A DNA stretch of 64,000 nt, taken from NCBI GenBank assembly GCA_050084985.1, contig JBITNC010000001.1, positions 130,696,001 to 130,760,000 on the forward strand, written 5' to 3'. Position 1 is the stretch's first letter. Each line of letters opens with the position of its first letter. Both the position numbers and the translations under genes were made by a program. The notes below the pieces were generated by a model. That model saw only the letters and a program-made list of their open reading frames with translations. It was not told the DNA's origin and did no database searches. This document shows positions 13,441-25,491 of this stretch, piece after piece. This DNA comes from Nageia nagi. Taxonomy: Eukaryota > Pinophyta.

Positions 13441-13530
13441 GATGTTCAATGTTTAATATTCGATGTTCTATGCTTGAAGATCAATGAAGATGTTCAATGC
13501 TCGATGTTCAATGCTCAATGTTTGTAGATC
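13441..13530 (+). repeat. Short tandem repeat based on GATGTTCAATGCTC
   Basis: The unit GATGTTCAATG(C/T)T(C/T) recurs at least four times with variable short spacers. It is a local minisatellite with no coding content. Confidence 0.7.
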
Positions 13531-13984
13531 TATGGATGTGTTTCCACAACAAACCATAGAATGATTCACTAAATAGCATTTTATACTATATTTGTATTAC
13601 AAAAAGATGATGAATTACCAAATTCTTTAAATTGTATTAACTTTATGATGTATTAATATTCTTGTAATAAGTTATGAAAGTTTTGTCATTATATTAGATG
13701 TTGATAAATGAAGTTATAAGATATATTAAATTTTTTTTTATTGATTATTAATTTAAAAATGTTTAATGAGAATTATTTTATACTTATCTTTTGTTAATAT
13801 ATTGCAAAATGAATGTAAGATAGATGATTTTACTTTCTCTTTACAAATAACATTATGAGTATTACATGATTAATGCTTGGTGAAATAGAGTAAGGATTAA
13901 TACTTGTTAGATAATAGTCATAGATGAGTTATGTTTATAATCTTGACAAGTCCAAAATTATCCTATCAACTTAGAATCAACCCT

Positions 13985-14200
13985 AAACTAGAGTTAAGGT
14001 TCCAAATGATAATTTGTGAGCATTTGGGATATCTTAGGGACCCTTGGGATCAAATTGGATATCAATGGGACCCCATGAGATAAATGGAATCATTTAAGAT
14101 TATTTTGGATAAATGTAAGAAAAATGATGAAGAACCTTCACCAAGTAAACCTACCTTACTAGATGAGAAACAAAAGGAATATCCTTTGCATGAGGACCAC
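13985..14200 (+). repeat. Right arm of an imperfect inverted repeat
   Basis: Partner of 9530-9770. It is rich in GGGA/TCCC motifs such as CTTAGGGACCCTTGGGATC. The match to the left arm is partial, and no target duplication was identified. Confidence 0.35.
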
Positions 14201-15326
14201 TTAGCACCACATTACTTTTGTAGCAATAGTGGCTAGATCTTTCCTCACAACTTGCTACTTTATGTATTCAAGAGATCTTTTAAAAAGTGGATTCATATAC
14301 GTGATACAATGCATATGGGATAAACAAGAAAACATGTGACTTCCAAAGTACACCTATAATCAAAACTTTTGACAAAAATGAATGCTATTAAACCTTAGAA
14401 CTTGTCTTGTACAACTTCACTATCAAAAACATTATCTTATGGTCAGTAGGACATAGGTGGTTCTTTTGTCAACACATTTAAAAATAGATTAGACTAAACA
14501 ATCACTCAAGGATATTATTTAATATCCATGGCTTCCCAAGTTATGGGCATGGGGATGTCGAACCACATGGTGGGACTAGTCGATAGTTATGGGTAGGTTA
14601 GTAATCATATCCTTCGACATGTGAGTTAGGTGGGGATAGAAATTGGAAAAACTACTATTATTGAGTAAGGGTAACTAGTAGTCATATCACTTGCAGTTAG
14701 TAGATAGAGGTATGATGATTATTCCATAGGAGATGCTATCCACTCATAAGAAAGCTTGCTTAGGACAAGTTAACTGCTCCTATGAGATAAAGAGTTATCA
14801 TTAGGAGATAATGACTTAGTGGAAGTGTGATCTCTCGGATGTTATGGACCTTAGGTAGAAACCCAATACACTATAATAAAAAATCCTATTGCACATGGGA
14901 TATGGAATTGGAATGGTGAGGTTATTTATGAAGTGTCTTTTCAATAGGGTGAATGTTAAAAAGTGAACACCAAAAAAATTTATTAGGGTTGGTTACCCTG
15001 AGTTCTTGGCCAATCTTGCCATGTGAGTGTTGAGCTAGCTAGCAACATATCAAGCTCATGCGGGATCACTTGGTTCATTCCTAGATCATTCGAGTGTTAC
15101 ATTTATAAAAAAAAAAAAATTAAGTTAAAAATTTAGGGCTTTGGTTGATGATAATTAGTTAGATCGACCTGTTACCTGCATTATACATAATCTCAAAGCT
15201 AACATCACATTGATACAAGGAATACATATTTTTATTTATCATCACATAGCAATAATTTAAACATAGTTTCATTCACATCCTTGATGGTGCTCAAGGTCAA
15301 CTAGTGCCATTGGGTGGGTCATTACA
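14201..15326 (+). mobile_element. Probable decayed LTR ending GGGTGGGTCATTACA at 15326
   Basis: No coding frame is visible. The block ends in GGGTGGGTCATTACA, the same terminus as the LTR-like block at 8166-8551, and the next base begins sequence that is repeated as the start of D' at 33366. This suggests a true LTR/internal boundary. The 5' end of the LTR was not found, so the left limit here is arbitrary. Confidence 0.35.
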
Positions 15327-15436
15327 AATACCCTTCCATTGATACCTATTTTCATCTTTCTCCTTTTTTTATTTTCATTTCCCTAAGTATTTGAAGAAAG
15401 AAATAATATTAATGTGTATTCTTAATGAATAAACAA

Positions 15437-15845
15437 GTTCCATTGGGTAAGCTCACTTGTTATTAGATAACTTTAGAATTTATCAGGTAAGAATATTTGC
15501 TATTAGGTAAGGTTACAATCTAGTAGGTAAGGATTAGCACCATTCGGTAAGCTTTGATGTTATTAGATAAGGCTAGATTCTATTAAGTAACTTTAGGACT
15601 TATCAGGTAACCATGTATTTTATCAAATAAGGTTGTTTGGATAAAGAATGTTCTAATGGATAAGATTGTCTATTGTTGGATAAGGGTATTTTTATTATCA
15701 AACAACCTTGTTACTATCAAATAAGGGGTGCTATAGTCAGATAACTTTTTTCTATTTTAGATAAGATTAATTGGCATCGGATAGGAAGATGTTTATCGGA
15801 TAAGGTTTTTTATTATTTGGTAAGCATCAAAGCCATCAGGTAAGT
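15437..15845 (+). repeat. Tandem array with core (T)ATC(A/G)G(G/A)TAAG, about 20 units
   Basis: About twenty copies of a core such as TATCAGGTAAG recur at roughly 20-24 bp intervals with variable spacers, in the presumed 5' untranslated leader of D. Several units read CAGGTAAG, which equals the consensus of a 5' splice donor. The shorter copy at 33485-33760 has lost about 280 bp relative to this one. No protein frame runs through it. Confidence 0.7.
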
Positions 15846-16165
15846 TGTTATGTTATTTTTTTTGCTAGATAGGGTAAAGTCATGTTAGAAAGGAAAAACT
15901 ATTTTCATCAAAAAACTTTAGGTAACATCAGGAAGGGGTTTTTCCTATCAAATGAACTGGTGATTTCTTGAAAGAATCATATCATGATAAAAATTGATGA
16001 GTTATTTTGATTACAATTATTAGGAACTAACATTTGATCATGAGTTATGAGGAATTGGTCCATTCTGATAATAAATAGAAGCAAGATTAATGTCATAAAC
16101 TCATATTTAATATAATAATAAATAGACATGTGTATATTAATTCTTCTACATGTGAGGTGATTTTC

Positions 16166-18022
16166 ATGCAAGTCTTAAAAAAGAAGATCAATATGGATTA
16201 ATAGAGGTTGATTTAAATAAAATTAATACTTAAAGTGATGAAGAGCCTATTATTTCTAGTGCAGTTAGAAGAGGATTGTAGTTAAAGTGAGGCTTAAAGA
16301 TATATGCTTTTGTATCTAAGAGATTACTAATACACTATAGAGGCTTTTGATATCTTTAGACTATAGTACCATCACAAGTTTCATGGATCCCATTTATCAG
16401 AAAGCCTAATCAAAATAATACTAGAACTGGGGAGGTATACCTTGATAAGTGAAGAAGTAGTAAAGAAAGTTTAAGAAAGACTGATTTCTTGATTATAGGA
16501 GATTAAATATATACCCAGTATATCCCTAGAGGAGATCAAGTTAGTGTTTAGGAGTATAAAGGTACAAAGTTTTGTTATGGATAATCCTAAAAATTTTAGT
16601 TGGGACTCTAATATTGAAAAGATATTATTCCCAAAGGTACTTCCTAACCCTAATATTATGCTTTGGCTAATCCAATCCTATCACCAAACTAATAGGAATT
16701 TTAGGAAAATAAATGGTGTTACAGTATTCTCTCTACAAGTGATGGATTTCAAGAGAGAATTTCACCAAAAATTGAATTTTGTGCCTATCAATCTATCAAT
16801 TCTTTTATAAGAAAGTGATCATTATATAGCCAACAATTGAGCTTATCCTTTTCATTTCAATAGGATAGGATTGTGTACATAAGTTTTTTTATTCCTAAAA
16901 TTCTACTTGGAATTAAATTCTTCTTCATGGATAACCATGATACAAATGGTTTTAGGTATTGAGGAAGAGCTTTTGGTGTTAAAAGATATATTTTCTCTCA
17001 TGAAGATTAGTTGCACTTGAAGAAGAATAAAGAGATTTGATTAGAGTGTATGGATCTATGATAAAATGCATAAAGAGTTTACTGAGTTAAAAGTGGTTGT
17101 TGAATGAGATGATTTTATCTTACCTAGGTTCTTATATTATTCCATCTTCATTCATTTCTTATTAGCATAATTATCAAAAGAAACCTTATCCATACTAGGA
17201 GAAGAGCAAGCTAACTATATTCAAAGTATGCTAAAGAATATTCACCAAAACTTGAGATCTAAGGGTAGGAGATAATTTTATCCTCATTTAATGCCATAAT
17301 TGCATGTTGTTATAAAAGGAATACTACTACCTTGTATCAACAAAGCTTTAGTTGATTTTATGTCAAGTATTGGAGAATATTTTGTCATATAAGATTTCCC
17401 TTATGTAAGGGTATATGGATTGAAACTCCCACCTAAGGATATCAAAGTGGCATGTTTGGTTTCCTTAGTCATGTTAGAATTAGTTAGGTAGTATGATGAA
17501 GATGCTAAAATTAGAATCTTAAAGAAATTTAAGAATCTTTCATGGTTGAAGTTGCCTTTTAAGTTTGGTTTTTATCTATCTAATTGTCATCAATTGTTAG
17601 TTAATTCCATTATTGAGATGGATAAATTTTGTTTGAATGAAGTAACCTAGAGGCTTTTTTAGCTATATAATTATCATCAAAGGCATATGGACTGTATCAA
17701 TATTCCTATTTCTATTAGACATAGCAATGACTATTTTGAAGATGAGTTAGCCTAGATAGTTACAAGAAAGTTTGAAAATGGTTTCGAGAAAAAGAAAAAA
17801 AATATACAATGAAAGGGAAAATTAGTATTTATTCTTGTTCATTGAGGCTATTTAGAAATGATATGTATAGAAGTTTAGGACCATTATCAACTAATGACCT
17901 GGGGATTTTATAATGGAAAATCATTGAGAATGAAGATACATACTAGTATGATTCAAAATAAACCTCATTCATAAAAATTCCAACTCATTCGAACCTTAAA
18001 TGCTAATTTTGTTGATAATTAG
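16166..18022 (+). pseudogene. ORF-Y copy 1, uncharacterised 618-codon ORF of element D, decayed
   Basis: I do not recognise this protein. From ATG 16166 (MQVLKKKINMD) one frame can be followed for 618 codons to a TAG at 18020-18022, 4 bp before an LTR. It is interrupted only by stops, mostly TAG/TAA, and by few if any frameshifts. Residues 127-214 are open (16544-16810), including NFSWDSNIEKILFPKVLPNP. The same frame is conserved in the copy at 33936-35205, where several of the stops are CAG or CAA, showing that the stops are decayed Gln codons. Composition is Ile/Leu/Tyr-rich with a basic C-terminal tail (EKKKKN). No zinc knuckle, protease or RT motif is seen. It may be a gag-like or accessory protein of an LTR element whose 5' LTR ends at 15326. 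Confidence 0.6.
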
Positions 18023-18026
18023 TGAA

Positions 18027-19299
18027 TGTATTCCTTCAGAATTGCACTCCGAGTATGGGAAAACACACTATCATTCTTTTATTCTTTCATTTGTTTCAAG
18101 AAATTCTCCTTAGTCCCTACTCCCTTTTCCCTTTTATATTCACATGTATTTAATCTTTTGTTTGAATTGAGTCTAAAGAGTTTTAGGTGTTGTCAACATC
18201 TGGCTATTGTATATATAAGTCTTGGTCTTAGATATTTTACTTTAAAAATTTCTAGTCAAAATCTAGCAAGTGTTGGAACAACTCTCGATAATAAACTTTA
18301 GTCACATTAACAATAAAAAAAGCTAGGAATTATATATAAAAGAGTCATGTCCAAGAGCAAATGTATCATATCTGGGTAGTATTGTATAATGTATGTGTAG
18401 TGAAAGTCTAAGGAAAAGTTTGAGAATTATCGTAAAAAAAGTGTCCAAGAGTTATTGTAAATACAATGTTTAGGGGTTATTGTAAATACAATGTTCAAGA
18501 GTTATTGTAAATACATTGTTTGGGAGTTGTTAAAAATATAAGCCTAAGTTATGTCCAAATACTTAGCAATAGATGTTTAAAAGTAAACATAACCCATCAA
18601 TTTTTAGCAATGATGTCATCATTTTTGTGAAAAATTAGCGGGTCCTAGAATAAGCAATGGTAGGTGATACTTATTCACTATGTAATCTAACATAGTTGTA
18701 ATATTTATTGTAAATAGTTTTCATTACTATCTTCAACCAAGATGAATAATTATATGTATTTATGGTAGACAACCATCCAATTGGGTAGGTGAATGTATAA
18801 ATAGTGGACTGTTATAAATCAAAGAGGTTGAACATTCTAGCAAATTTGCCTAGGTCTGTAAGATACTTTTATATATGATAATGCAAATAGATAATGCTTT
18901 TCCCTTTTGTAACAAGTGGCTATTTATTACTTTTGTTAATATTATATATGAGATGTTATCTTAAGTTGTGGCTATGTATTATGATTGTAATACCTCAAAG
19001 GTAAGATAGCTTGCTATTCTTAATCTTGGCTATGGATTGTTGCATGTGCTGCAATGCTCAAGCTATCTAATTCTTGTTTAAAATTTTAGTTTAATATGTT
19101 CATCTCTTTCCTATAACTCTCTACCTTTTTATCTATTTTCTATTACTTTAAAACTTTACAATAGATAGGAACCAACCTATAACCCAAAGATTGAGAAAAA
19201 AATCAACAGGAGCGCATTCCCACCACCTTCTACTTTGTTAGGAAACCTACTATTACAAGCAATGGAGAACTCAATAAGACCAAACCCTTTGAGGTTACA
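18027..19299 (+). mobile_element. 5' LTR of element B (TGTATT...GGTTACA, 1,273 bp)
   Basis: It begins TGTATTCCTTCAG and ends GAGGTTACA. It aligns throughout with LTR A (3940-5799), the truncated LTR at 29575-30058, the partial LTR at 25492-25773 and the inverted LTR at 31312-33341. Gag of element B begins about 400 bp downstream, so it serves as B's 5' LTR. It carries a 25-bp minisatellite at 18419-18541 and a single unit of the larger repeat that is multiplied in the other LTRs. No convincing primer-binding site starting TGG was found after it. Confidence 0.75.
18419..18541 (+). repeat. 25-bp minisatellite inside LTR B (AGTTATTGTAAATACAATG)
   Basis: Four to five units of a 25-bp repeat, each around GAGTTATTGTAAATAC. 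The truncated LTR at 29965-30058 has about four units; LTR A (4355-4400) has about two degenerate ones. Confidence 0.75.
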
Positions 19300-19700
19300 T
19301 TATATCTATCAATAGTAAAAGTTTCCATTTTTAGCACATCTTATGGGAGCTAAACTAAATTCCATATCTAGATGGCATAAATAGATCAGATAGCCATGTC
19401 TGGTGGGGTATCAATTAGATTATTCAAATATTATAAGGTTATTTTGACCTTATTGGCAACTCTATTTTTAACCAATCAATTTTTTAGACCCTAGCACTTC
19501 CATAACGTAGACTTACTAGAAGTAGCACCAGAAATTCCCTTAGAATGCCAAGGTTCCAAGAGTTATTAGTTCCTCATAGGGAGGCTAGGTAAAAGATTTC
19601 TTAAGTTGTACCCCATGTAATTCCCTTAAGGGAAATCCCACTGTCAATCATATTTAATTCAACCCCTAAAAATTCTTCATTTGATACGAACACTCCAAGC

Positions 19701-21190
19701 ATGGCTCAACTGATCGATTTTCCTAATTAGAATAATGGTCATCCTTTGGTTGTTGTTGCCAACTCCCCTACTATACCTTAAGCAACATTCAAAGTTTTGC
19801 CTAAATATGATGGGTCTGGTAAACACTATATGAACATTATCAAGATTTATCTTTGTTGGTTTCAAGCTTTAATATCACTAATGAAATGGTGATGACTAAA
19901 TTATTGTCACACTCTTTTGAAGGAAAAGTAGTTGAATGGTTTATAACTTTTACCTGCAATCTATAAATTTATGGAAAGAGTTATGTCAAATTTTAATTAA
20001 AATATTTACTACAAATGGTGATGATAGTACATTCTTAAACCTTATAACATGTATTAAGAGACATCCTCATGAGTCCATTGATGATTACAATATCATATTT
20101 GAGAGAGCATGAAAATCTATTCTAGTAAGGATTAGACCAACAAGTGCATAAGCTCTAATATATTATAGGAAGCCCTTTCTCTTGAACCTTAATATGCTCA
20201 TTATTATGTTATAAGATATCTTTCTAGATGTTCACTAGATAACAAAAACCTCTAAACATACCCTAGTATCCTCTAAAAAGATGCAACTTAGAACCATTAT
20301 GCCATTATTTCTTAATTTACCTCCTAAACAAGTCCCACAAATTGCTCATCTTGGAGTTTTAGCCTTACCGCCTCCATCCAAACCTATTATTCAAAATCAA
20401 ATACCAGCATTACTTGCTCCTACATCCACTAGTATTAGTATTGATTATAAATCTCAAAAGGAAGAAAGAATATGGCAATTGGAGGTAAGTATTAGGAACC
20501 TTACTAATAAGCTCACTCTACAAGAAACAAAAAATCAAGGTTTTAATTATAGAAAATATGATAATTGGTATCAACCTAGATTCTAGCCCAAGACTAATTA
20601 GCCAGAACAACCAAGTGTCCCAAAAGCAATTGAAAATGTTGTTATGGCAAGTTCTACAGAGAGATGCTCTAAGCATTACAGACTAGTGTCCCTTATGTTT
20701 AGCTCCTCATTTTTTAGATTCATGTGTAGTTTATCAACATCAGTATTTGGGATTACATTCAAACCAGATGGTGGAGCCTACATTAGATCCTATTGTTGAT
20801 CTTATCATGGTAAATTTTTAGCTTTCAAGATATGCTAAATAACAAGCCAACTATGTTCAAACTATAACTTCTTCTTCAATGGATCCATAACAACCCCAAA
20901 TTACTCAACAAAATCAAGCATATGTTCCAGTGCAACCTAACTTAGGAAAGCTAAGATTCCCTTAGCTTAACCATAGAATCAACAAAATTAATTTTTGAGA
21001 TATCTAGGTAATGTTTTTCAAAATTTGGGTACTAATGTTCTTGCTAAAATAAACCTTGTTGTGGCCAAAAAAGAAGTCTCAGAGAAGGATAGACCTAATA
21101 CATTAAAGTATCCTTTTATTATAGATTACCATAAGAAAAAAGCCATTCAATAATTCAAAACACATCAACAAGTTGAATCAAGTAAGTTTA
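19701..21190 (+). pseudogene. Element B gag, decayed
   Basis: From ATG 19701 (MAQLIDFPN) the frame passes through stops and frameshifts. Gypsy gag signatures are visible: VLPKYDGSGKHY near 19800, then in another frame TNEMVMTKLLSHSFEGK and VEWF near 19880-19940, the usual retrotrans_gag core. An open stretch 20281-20586 is proline-rich and then helical. A zinc-knuckle-like CPLCLAPHFLDSC lies near 20688-20726, with one residue fewer than the standard spacing. Gag would form the virus-like particle and package RNA; here it is broken. Confidence 0.65.
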
Positions 21191-21213
21191 TCCCATATGC
21201 TCCATATAACATT

Positions 21214-21969
21214 ATGGAAGAATTGAAGAAAATTACTTTTAAGATGACTATGTTTGATGCATTAAAAATACCAGGTCAGTTAGATCTTTTGCAAGAAGCT
21301 TTGAAACTACAAAATAGTAAGAAAAGAGTAGATGAATTAAATGCCATTTTTGCAATATTTGATGATGTCTCTCCAGCTCCTTTAGGTATAAGAAGACCCC
21401 TACCATTCTATCTATCACTTAGATTAGAAGGTTGGGTAGTAAATAAATGTATGATAGATACTAGAGTGGAAATAACTATAATTCCTAAAGGTGTTGCAAA
21501 TGAAATGAAGTTGTACATTACAAGATGTATTGATGGTGTCATACAATTGAATTCTTCCTTTGTAGATATCATTGATAGTGTTAAAGGAGTCCTAATAACT
21601 TTGAATACATTCCCTAACATTAATGTTATTCAAGTTATCATTGTGGTTGATATTCCACCTCTATTTGGAATATGTTTATCTAAAGAATTCACTACTAAAT
21701 TGGGAGGGTACTTAGCTTTAGACTATACTCACCTTTTACTTCCCTTCCAAAATAAAGAAGTGAAAATTATAAATGAGGGCACCAAAAGTGTTCATCTTAA
21801 GAAGATAATAGAACAAAAATGTATGAATAACCCTCAACCTATGGAAGTATTTGAAAGGGATACACTTAGAGAAACACTCCTAAAAATTAAAATTATTTTA
21901 GAAAATGATATAAATTATCAAGTCACATATGTTGGCATGGGTAATTATTATTTGTATGAGAATGCATAG
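21214..21969 (+). pseudogene. Element B aspartic protease region (open for 251 codons)
   Basis: One of the longest open frames in the window. About 80 residues in, MIDTRVEITIIPK corresponds to the retropepsin active site, with the usual DTG changed to DTR, so the enzyme would be inactive. The flap and core follow, with VIQVIIVVDIPPLFGICLSKEF as the region before the second structural loop. The N-terminal part (SKKRVDELNAIFAIFDDVSP) is typical linker between gag and protease. The ORF ends in a stop just before the RNase H-like domain, and reading on across the stop continues the polyprotein. Confidence 0.75.
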
Positions 21970-22420
21970 CCAATCTTGATCACATATGAAAAGGAGCATG
22001 CGATATAGATAATGTACTTTTATGGATCTAGATGCAAGGATGGATATGAAGTTGGAATTGCATTTAAATATTTAGAGGGATATATGAAGAGATTCTTATT
22101 TAGATTCACATGGATCTATACAAATAATACTATTAAGTATGAAGCCTTTTGTGTAAGGTTATCTAAAGTGATTAGTATAGGCACCAAATGCCTAATTATC
22201 CATAGTAATTTAGAATTGGTCATAAAGTAAGTCAAAAATTGGATTAGTGCAAAATATCATTATCTAAAGACCTAAAAGAATAGAGTATGGGATTTATTAG
22301 AGTCATTATTGATTATTAATTTTATATCTATTCCTAAAAGGTACAACCAAATAGCTAATGCATTTGTTGGCAAAGGGGCATGTTATAACCCTGCTCATTA
22401 TAAAAGAGGAACTCTTGGAG
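21970..22420 (+). pseudogene. Element B archaeal-type RNase H (aRNH) upstream of RT
   Basis: The open stretch 22012-22230 begins MYFYGSRCKDGYEVG and continues with FTWIYTNNTIKYEAFCVRLS and KCLIIHSNLELVIK. This is the layout of the archaeal/plant-type RNase H of Tat-like elements: a YFDG strand, a TNN.AEYEA helix start and a GDSELV strand. The acidic residues are largely lost: the first Asp reads Tyr (FYG), the Asp of the third strand reads Asn, and NQIANAF near 22340 has Asn for the last Asp. Only the Glu of YEA remains. The domain lies between protease and RT, whereas in element T of this window it follows the standard RNase H. Confidence 0.75.
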
Positions 22421-22779
22421 TCAAAGTTCAATGTAGGCATTTAGTACCTGATGCTATAAATTTTTGTTAAGTATTTGATTTTGACAAGCATATAATGAAA
22501 TTCCTATTGAATGAATTAGTAGCTCACACTTTTGGTATTCAAGAATTACCTAACTATTTCGAAGAATTAGATGTTATCCAACTCAGAAATAATGTTATAC
22601 CAAAAGAATTACCCTCTTTTGAAAGATTATTTGATTTATAAGATATCCAAAAAGCTAAATCCTTAGCCATCCAAAAAGAGAGTTATGTTGAATTGGAAAT
22701 AGAACTCAATAAATATATAAATGTAAAGTTAGAATGTTTTGATGAAGAAAAAGCTATTTTGTGTCAAATTTATGATGAG

Positions 22780-23580
22780 TTTTCCAAAGTAATTGCATGG
22801 ACTTATTATGACCTAAAGATATGATAAGAGTGTCATCCAACACACAATTAAGCTTGAACTAGATGCCAAACCATATAGGCAAAAAAAGGCCAACCAACCC
22901 AAAAATAAAAAAATCCATGAAATAAGAATTGATCAAGTTGTTTGATTCATAAATTATTTATCTTATCAAGCATTCTTATTGGATTACAAATCTAGTTCTT
23001 GTTAGAAATAAGAGTGGGGAAATCAGACTATGTGTTAATTTTAAAAATTTGAATCAAGTGTCTCTCAAAGATAATTATCCTCTCCCACCTATGGAATAGA
23101 TCCTGCATATAGTAGCCAAAGTTTGTTACTTTTCAATTATTGATAGCTACTCAAGATTTAACCAGATTTTAATGAAAGATGAAGATCAATACAAAATTGC
23201 ATTTACAACTAAATTAGGGATATTTGCTTTTCAAATGATGCCTTTTAGTATTTCTAATGTGAGAGCTACTTTTCAAAAAGCCATGGATCATGCATTTGGT
23301 GACTTGATAAATAATATTATCTTCATCTATTTGTATGATATTACAGTATTCTCTAAGAGAAGAAAGGATTATTTGGAACATCTCAGATAAGTTTTTGAAA
23401 AATGCATAAAAATTAGGATTTCAATTAATTCTAAAAAATCTATTTTTATGGTTAACCAAGGGAAATTACTTGGCCACATTATCTCAGAAGAGGGATTAGC
23501 ATTTGATCTAGATAGAGTGAAAGCTATTGAAGCATTGCCACTCCCCTCCAACAAAAACTTGCAATCATTCCTTGGTTTAG
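22780..23580 (+). pseudogene. Element B reverse transcriptase, decayed
   Basis: AWTYYDLK near 22798 marks the usual lead-in to RT. After frame changes come GEIRLCVNFKNLNQVSLKDN (near 23015-23070), YPLPPME, DSYSRFNQ, and the open stretch 23172-23390 (MKDEDQYKIAFTTKLGIFAF) containing IYLYDITVFS at about 23324-23353. The catalytic YLDD is altered to YLYD. KLLGHIISEEGL follows near 23463-23498, as expected after the palm. The enzyme copies element RNA into DNA; this one is broken by stops and the active-site change. Confidence 0.85.
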
Positions 23581-23619
23581 ATCAATTTTGTTAGAAAATT
23601 ATTTAATGATTTTTTAGAA

Positions 23620-24230
23620 ATTATATCATCAATCACTTTAATGCTAAAGAAAGATGTTGTATTCTCTTGGTTAGATGATGAAAAACTAGCCTTTAGAGAG
23701 ATTAAAAAGGCTATAACAGAAGTTTTTGTACTTAAAAATCTTGATATGTCAAAAGATTTCATCATGTATGCATATGAAGCAAAAAAAAGTATTGTTACAA
23801 TTCTAGCATAGAAAGATGATAAGAAAGAAGAACATTCGATTTCCTTTCATAGTTAAACACTACATCAACATTGAAAAAGGTACTTATTTATTGATAAGCA
23901 AGTATTTTCCATAATAAAAGGATTTAAGAAATTCAAAAATTATGTGTCCCACAACAAAATCCTTATATTTACTATCCATCTAAATGTAATAAATTATGTT
24001 ATATAAAGAGACTTAGGTGAAAAAAAGGCTAGTTAGATTACTAAAATAACAGAATATGATATAGAAATTAAACCAATCAAGCTAATCAAAGGCAGGGTTT
24101 TATATGAATATATATCTAAAGCTTCACATATGATTGCTATCATAGAGGATGATCAAAACCTTAATGAAGAAAGTGATTAGATTAAACAAATTATTTTTTA
24201 TTTTCAAAATGGTAAATATCCTAAATCTCT
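23620..24230 (+). pseudogene. Element B RNase H (gypsy type), decayed
   Basis: Downstream of RT the frame gives KDVVFSWLDDEKLAFREIKK, then LDMSKDFIMYAYEAKKSI, the RNase H start in which the usual Asp strand reads MYAYE. Later VINYVIQRDLGEKKA-like and IEIKPIKLIKGRVL motifs close the domain near 24100. The tether (EYDIEIKP) is characteristic of the plant Tat-related polyproteins. Several TAG stops interrupt it. Confidence 0.7.
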
Positions 24231-24479
24231 GGAAAGATTTCAAAGAAAGAGATTCAAGTGATGATATATGATCATCTTTATAAAAAGAGCTTTGATTAAA
24301 CCCTATTAATATGTGTGACTCATGATGAATCTTGAAGAATATTGTATGAATTTCATTATGGATTCTCTAATGAGTATTATAGTGGACCAACTACATAATA
24401 AAAATATTACAAGTAGCGTATTATTGGCCCACCATATTTTAAGATTCATTTAAGATTGCCCAAGAATATGATAAATGCA

Positions 24480-25440
24480 ATAGATTTTTGAGAAAAAAAA
24501 AGACAAGTTGCTATGCCTCTTAAACTTGTGGTAGTTGAGAAACCTTTCCAGCAATAGGGTATGGACTTTATTGGTGTTATAAACTTAAATTTTTCAGCAG
24601 GTCATAAATTCATATTAACTACAATAGATCATTTTACTAAATGGTTAGAAGCAATACCATGTATGTATGTAGATCAAGAGGCGATGATAGAAATGATCAA
24701 AAGGATAATCACTCACTTTAGAATCCCATAGACTTTTATCTCAGATAATGGTCCAACATTTATTTGAGGTAACGTGTCAAACTTTGTTATTGAATATGGG
24801 ATATACTAGTTATTCTCTTCAAATTATTACCCATAAGGTAATGGGTTTGCCAAATCAACTAATAAAAATCTAACCTAGATCATTGAAACTATAATTTAAG
24901 GGAATTCCAAATAGTGGCATACACAATTGGACTTTGCATTATGGGTAGATAGGATCAGTATTAAATCAAGAATCAAAACATCTCCATGTGCATTGGTATA
25001 TGGTAAAAGACCTATGTTGCCAATACACATTGAGTTACCGATGTAAAAATCCTACAAGAAATGGAGGACCATGAGTTTGAGCCACTACAATGCAGGTATA
25101 ATTAGCTCCTAAAGTTGGAGGAAGATTGGAAAAAAGTACGAGTCATTTTAGCATTGCCAACACATAGTCAAGAAATGGTTTGATAAGAAAAAGTCTTCTT
25201 GGATGAAGTTTGAATTAGGTGACATTATTTTCAAATGGGATGAAGAAAGACCAAAGTTTAAAAGACATTAGAAATTTGACTCTTTATCAAGTGGGCCTTA
25301 TATTGTCACTCAAGCCATGTAAAATAATATGTTCAAATTACAAGACATCATCAGGTTTCGAGAATTACCTATTCCTATTAACGAGATCTATTTGAAGCAT
25401 TACTAGGTGATAGGGTGATTTCATAACACCCACCAGAAAT
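24480..25440 (+). pseudogene. Element B integrase, decayed
   Basis: The frame near 24515-24780 reads MPLKLVVVEKPFQ, GMDFIGVINL (first catalytic Asp kept), ILTTIDHFTKWLEAIP and TFISDNGPTF (second Asp kept). NSKWHTQLDFALW-like, SPCALVYGKRPMLPIHIELP and a C-terminal RFRELPIPINEIYLKHY follow up to about 25410. This is the standard order of the retroviral-type integrase core and C-terminal domain. Stops are frequent. The sequence then enters AT-rich DNA without a recognisable polypurine tract. Confidence 0.8.
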
Positions 25441-25491
25441 TATGAAGTATATATAGTTTAAAATAATAATAATAATAAATTTTTATATATC

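Larger units (their letters stand above)
18027..25440 (+). mobile_element. Element B: Tat-like Ty3/gypsy retrotransposon, decayed
   Basis: LTR, leader (19300-19700), gag (from 19701), protease, archaeal-type RNase H, RT, RNase H and integrase lie in this order on one strand. The 3' LTR is not identifiable: the integrase tail near 25400 runs into an (AAT)n stretch and then a partial LTR that seems to belong to the next element. Placing the second RNase H before RT differs from element T in this same window. I recall this layout from plant polyproteins of a Tat-related lineage, but could not check it here. Confidence 0.75.

Noticed and set aside
15437-15845. CRISPR-like array of short repeats
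   Set aside because: Repeats are degenerate 10-11-mers with variable short spacers in plant transposon DNA; no cas genes and wrong kingdom.
18026-18301. 91-codon open frame at the start of LTR B
   Set aside because: Lies wholly in the LTR and is not conserved as a frame in LTR A or the truncated LTR of C.
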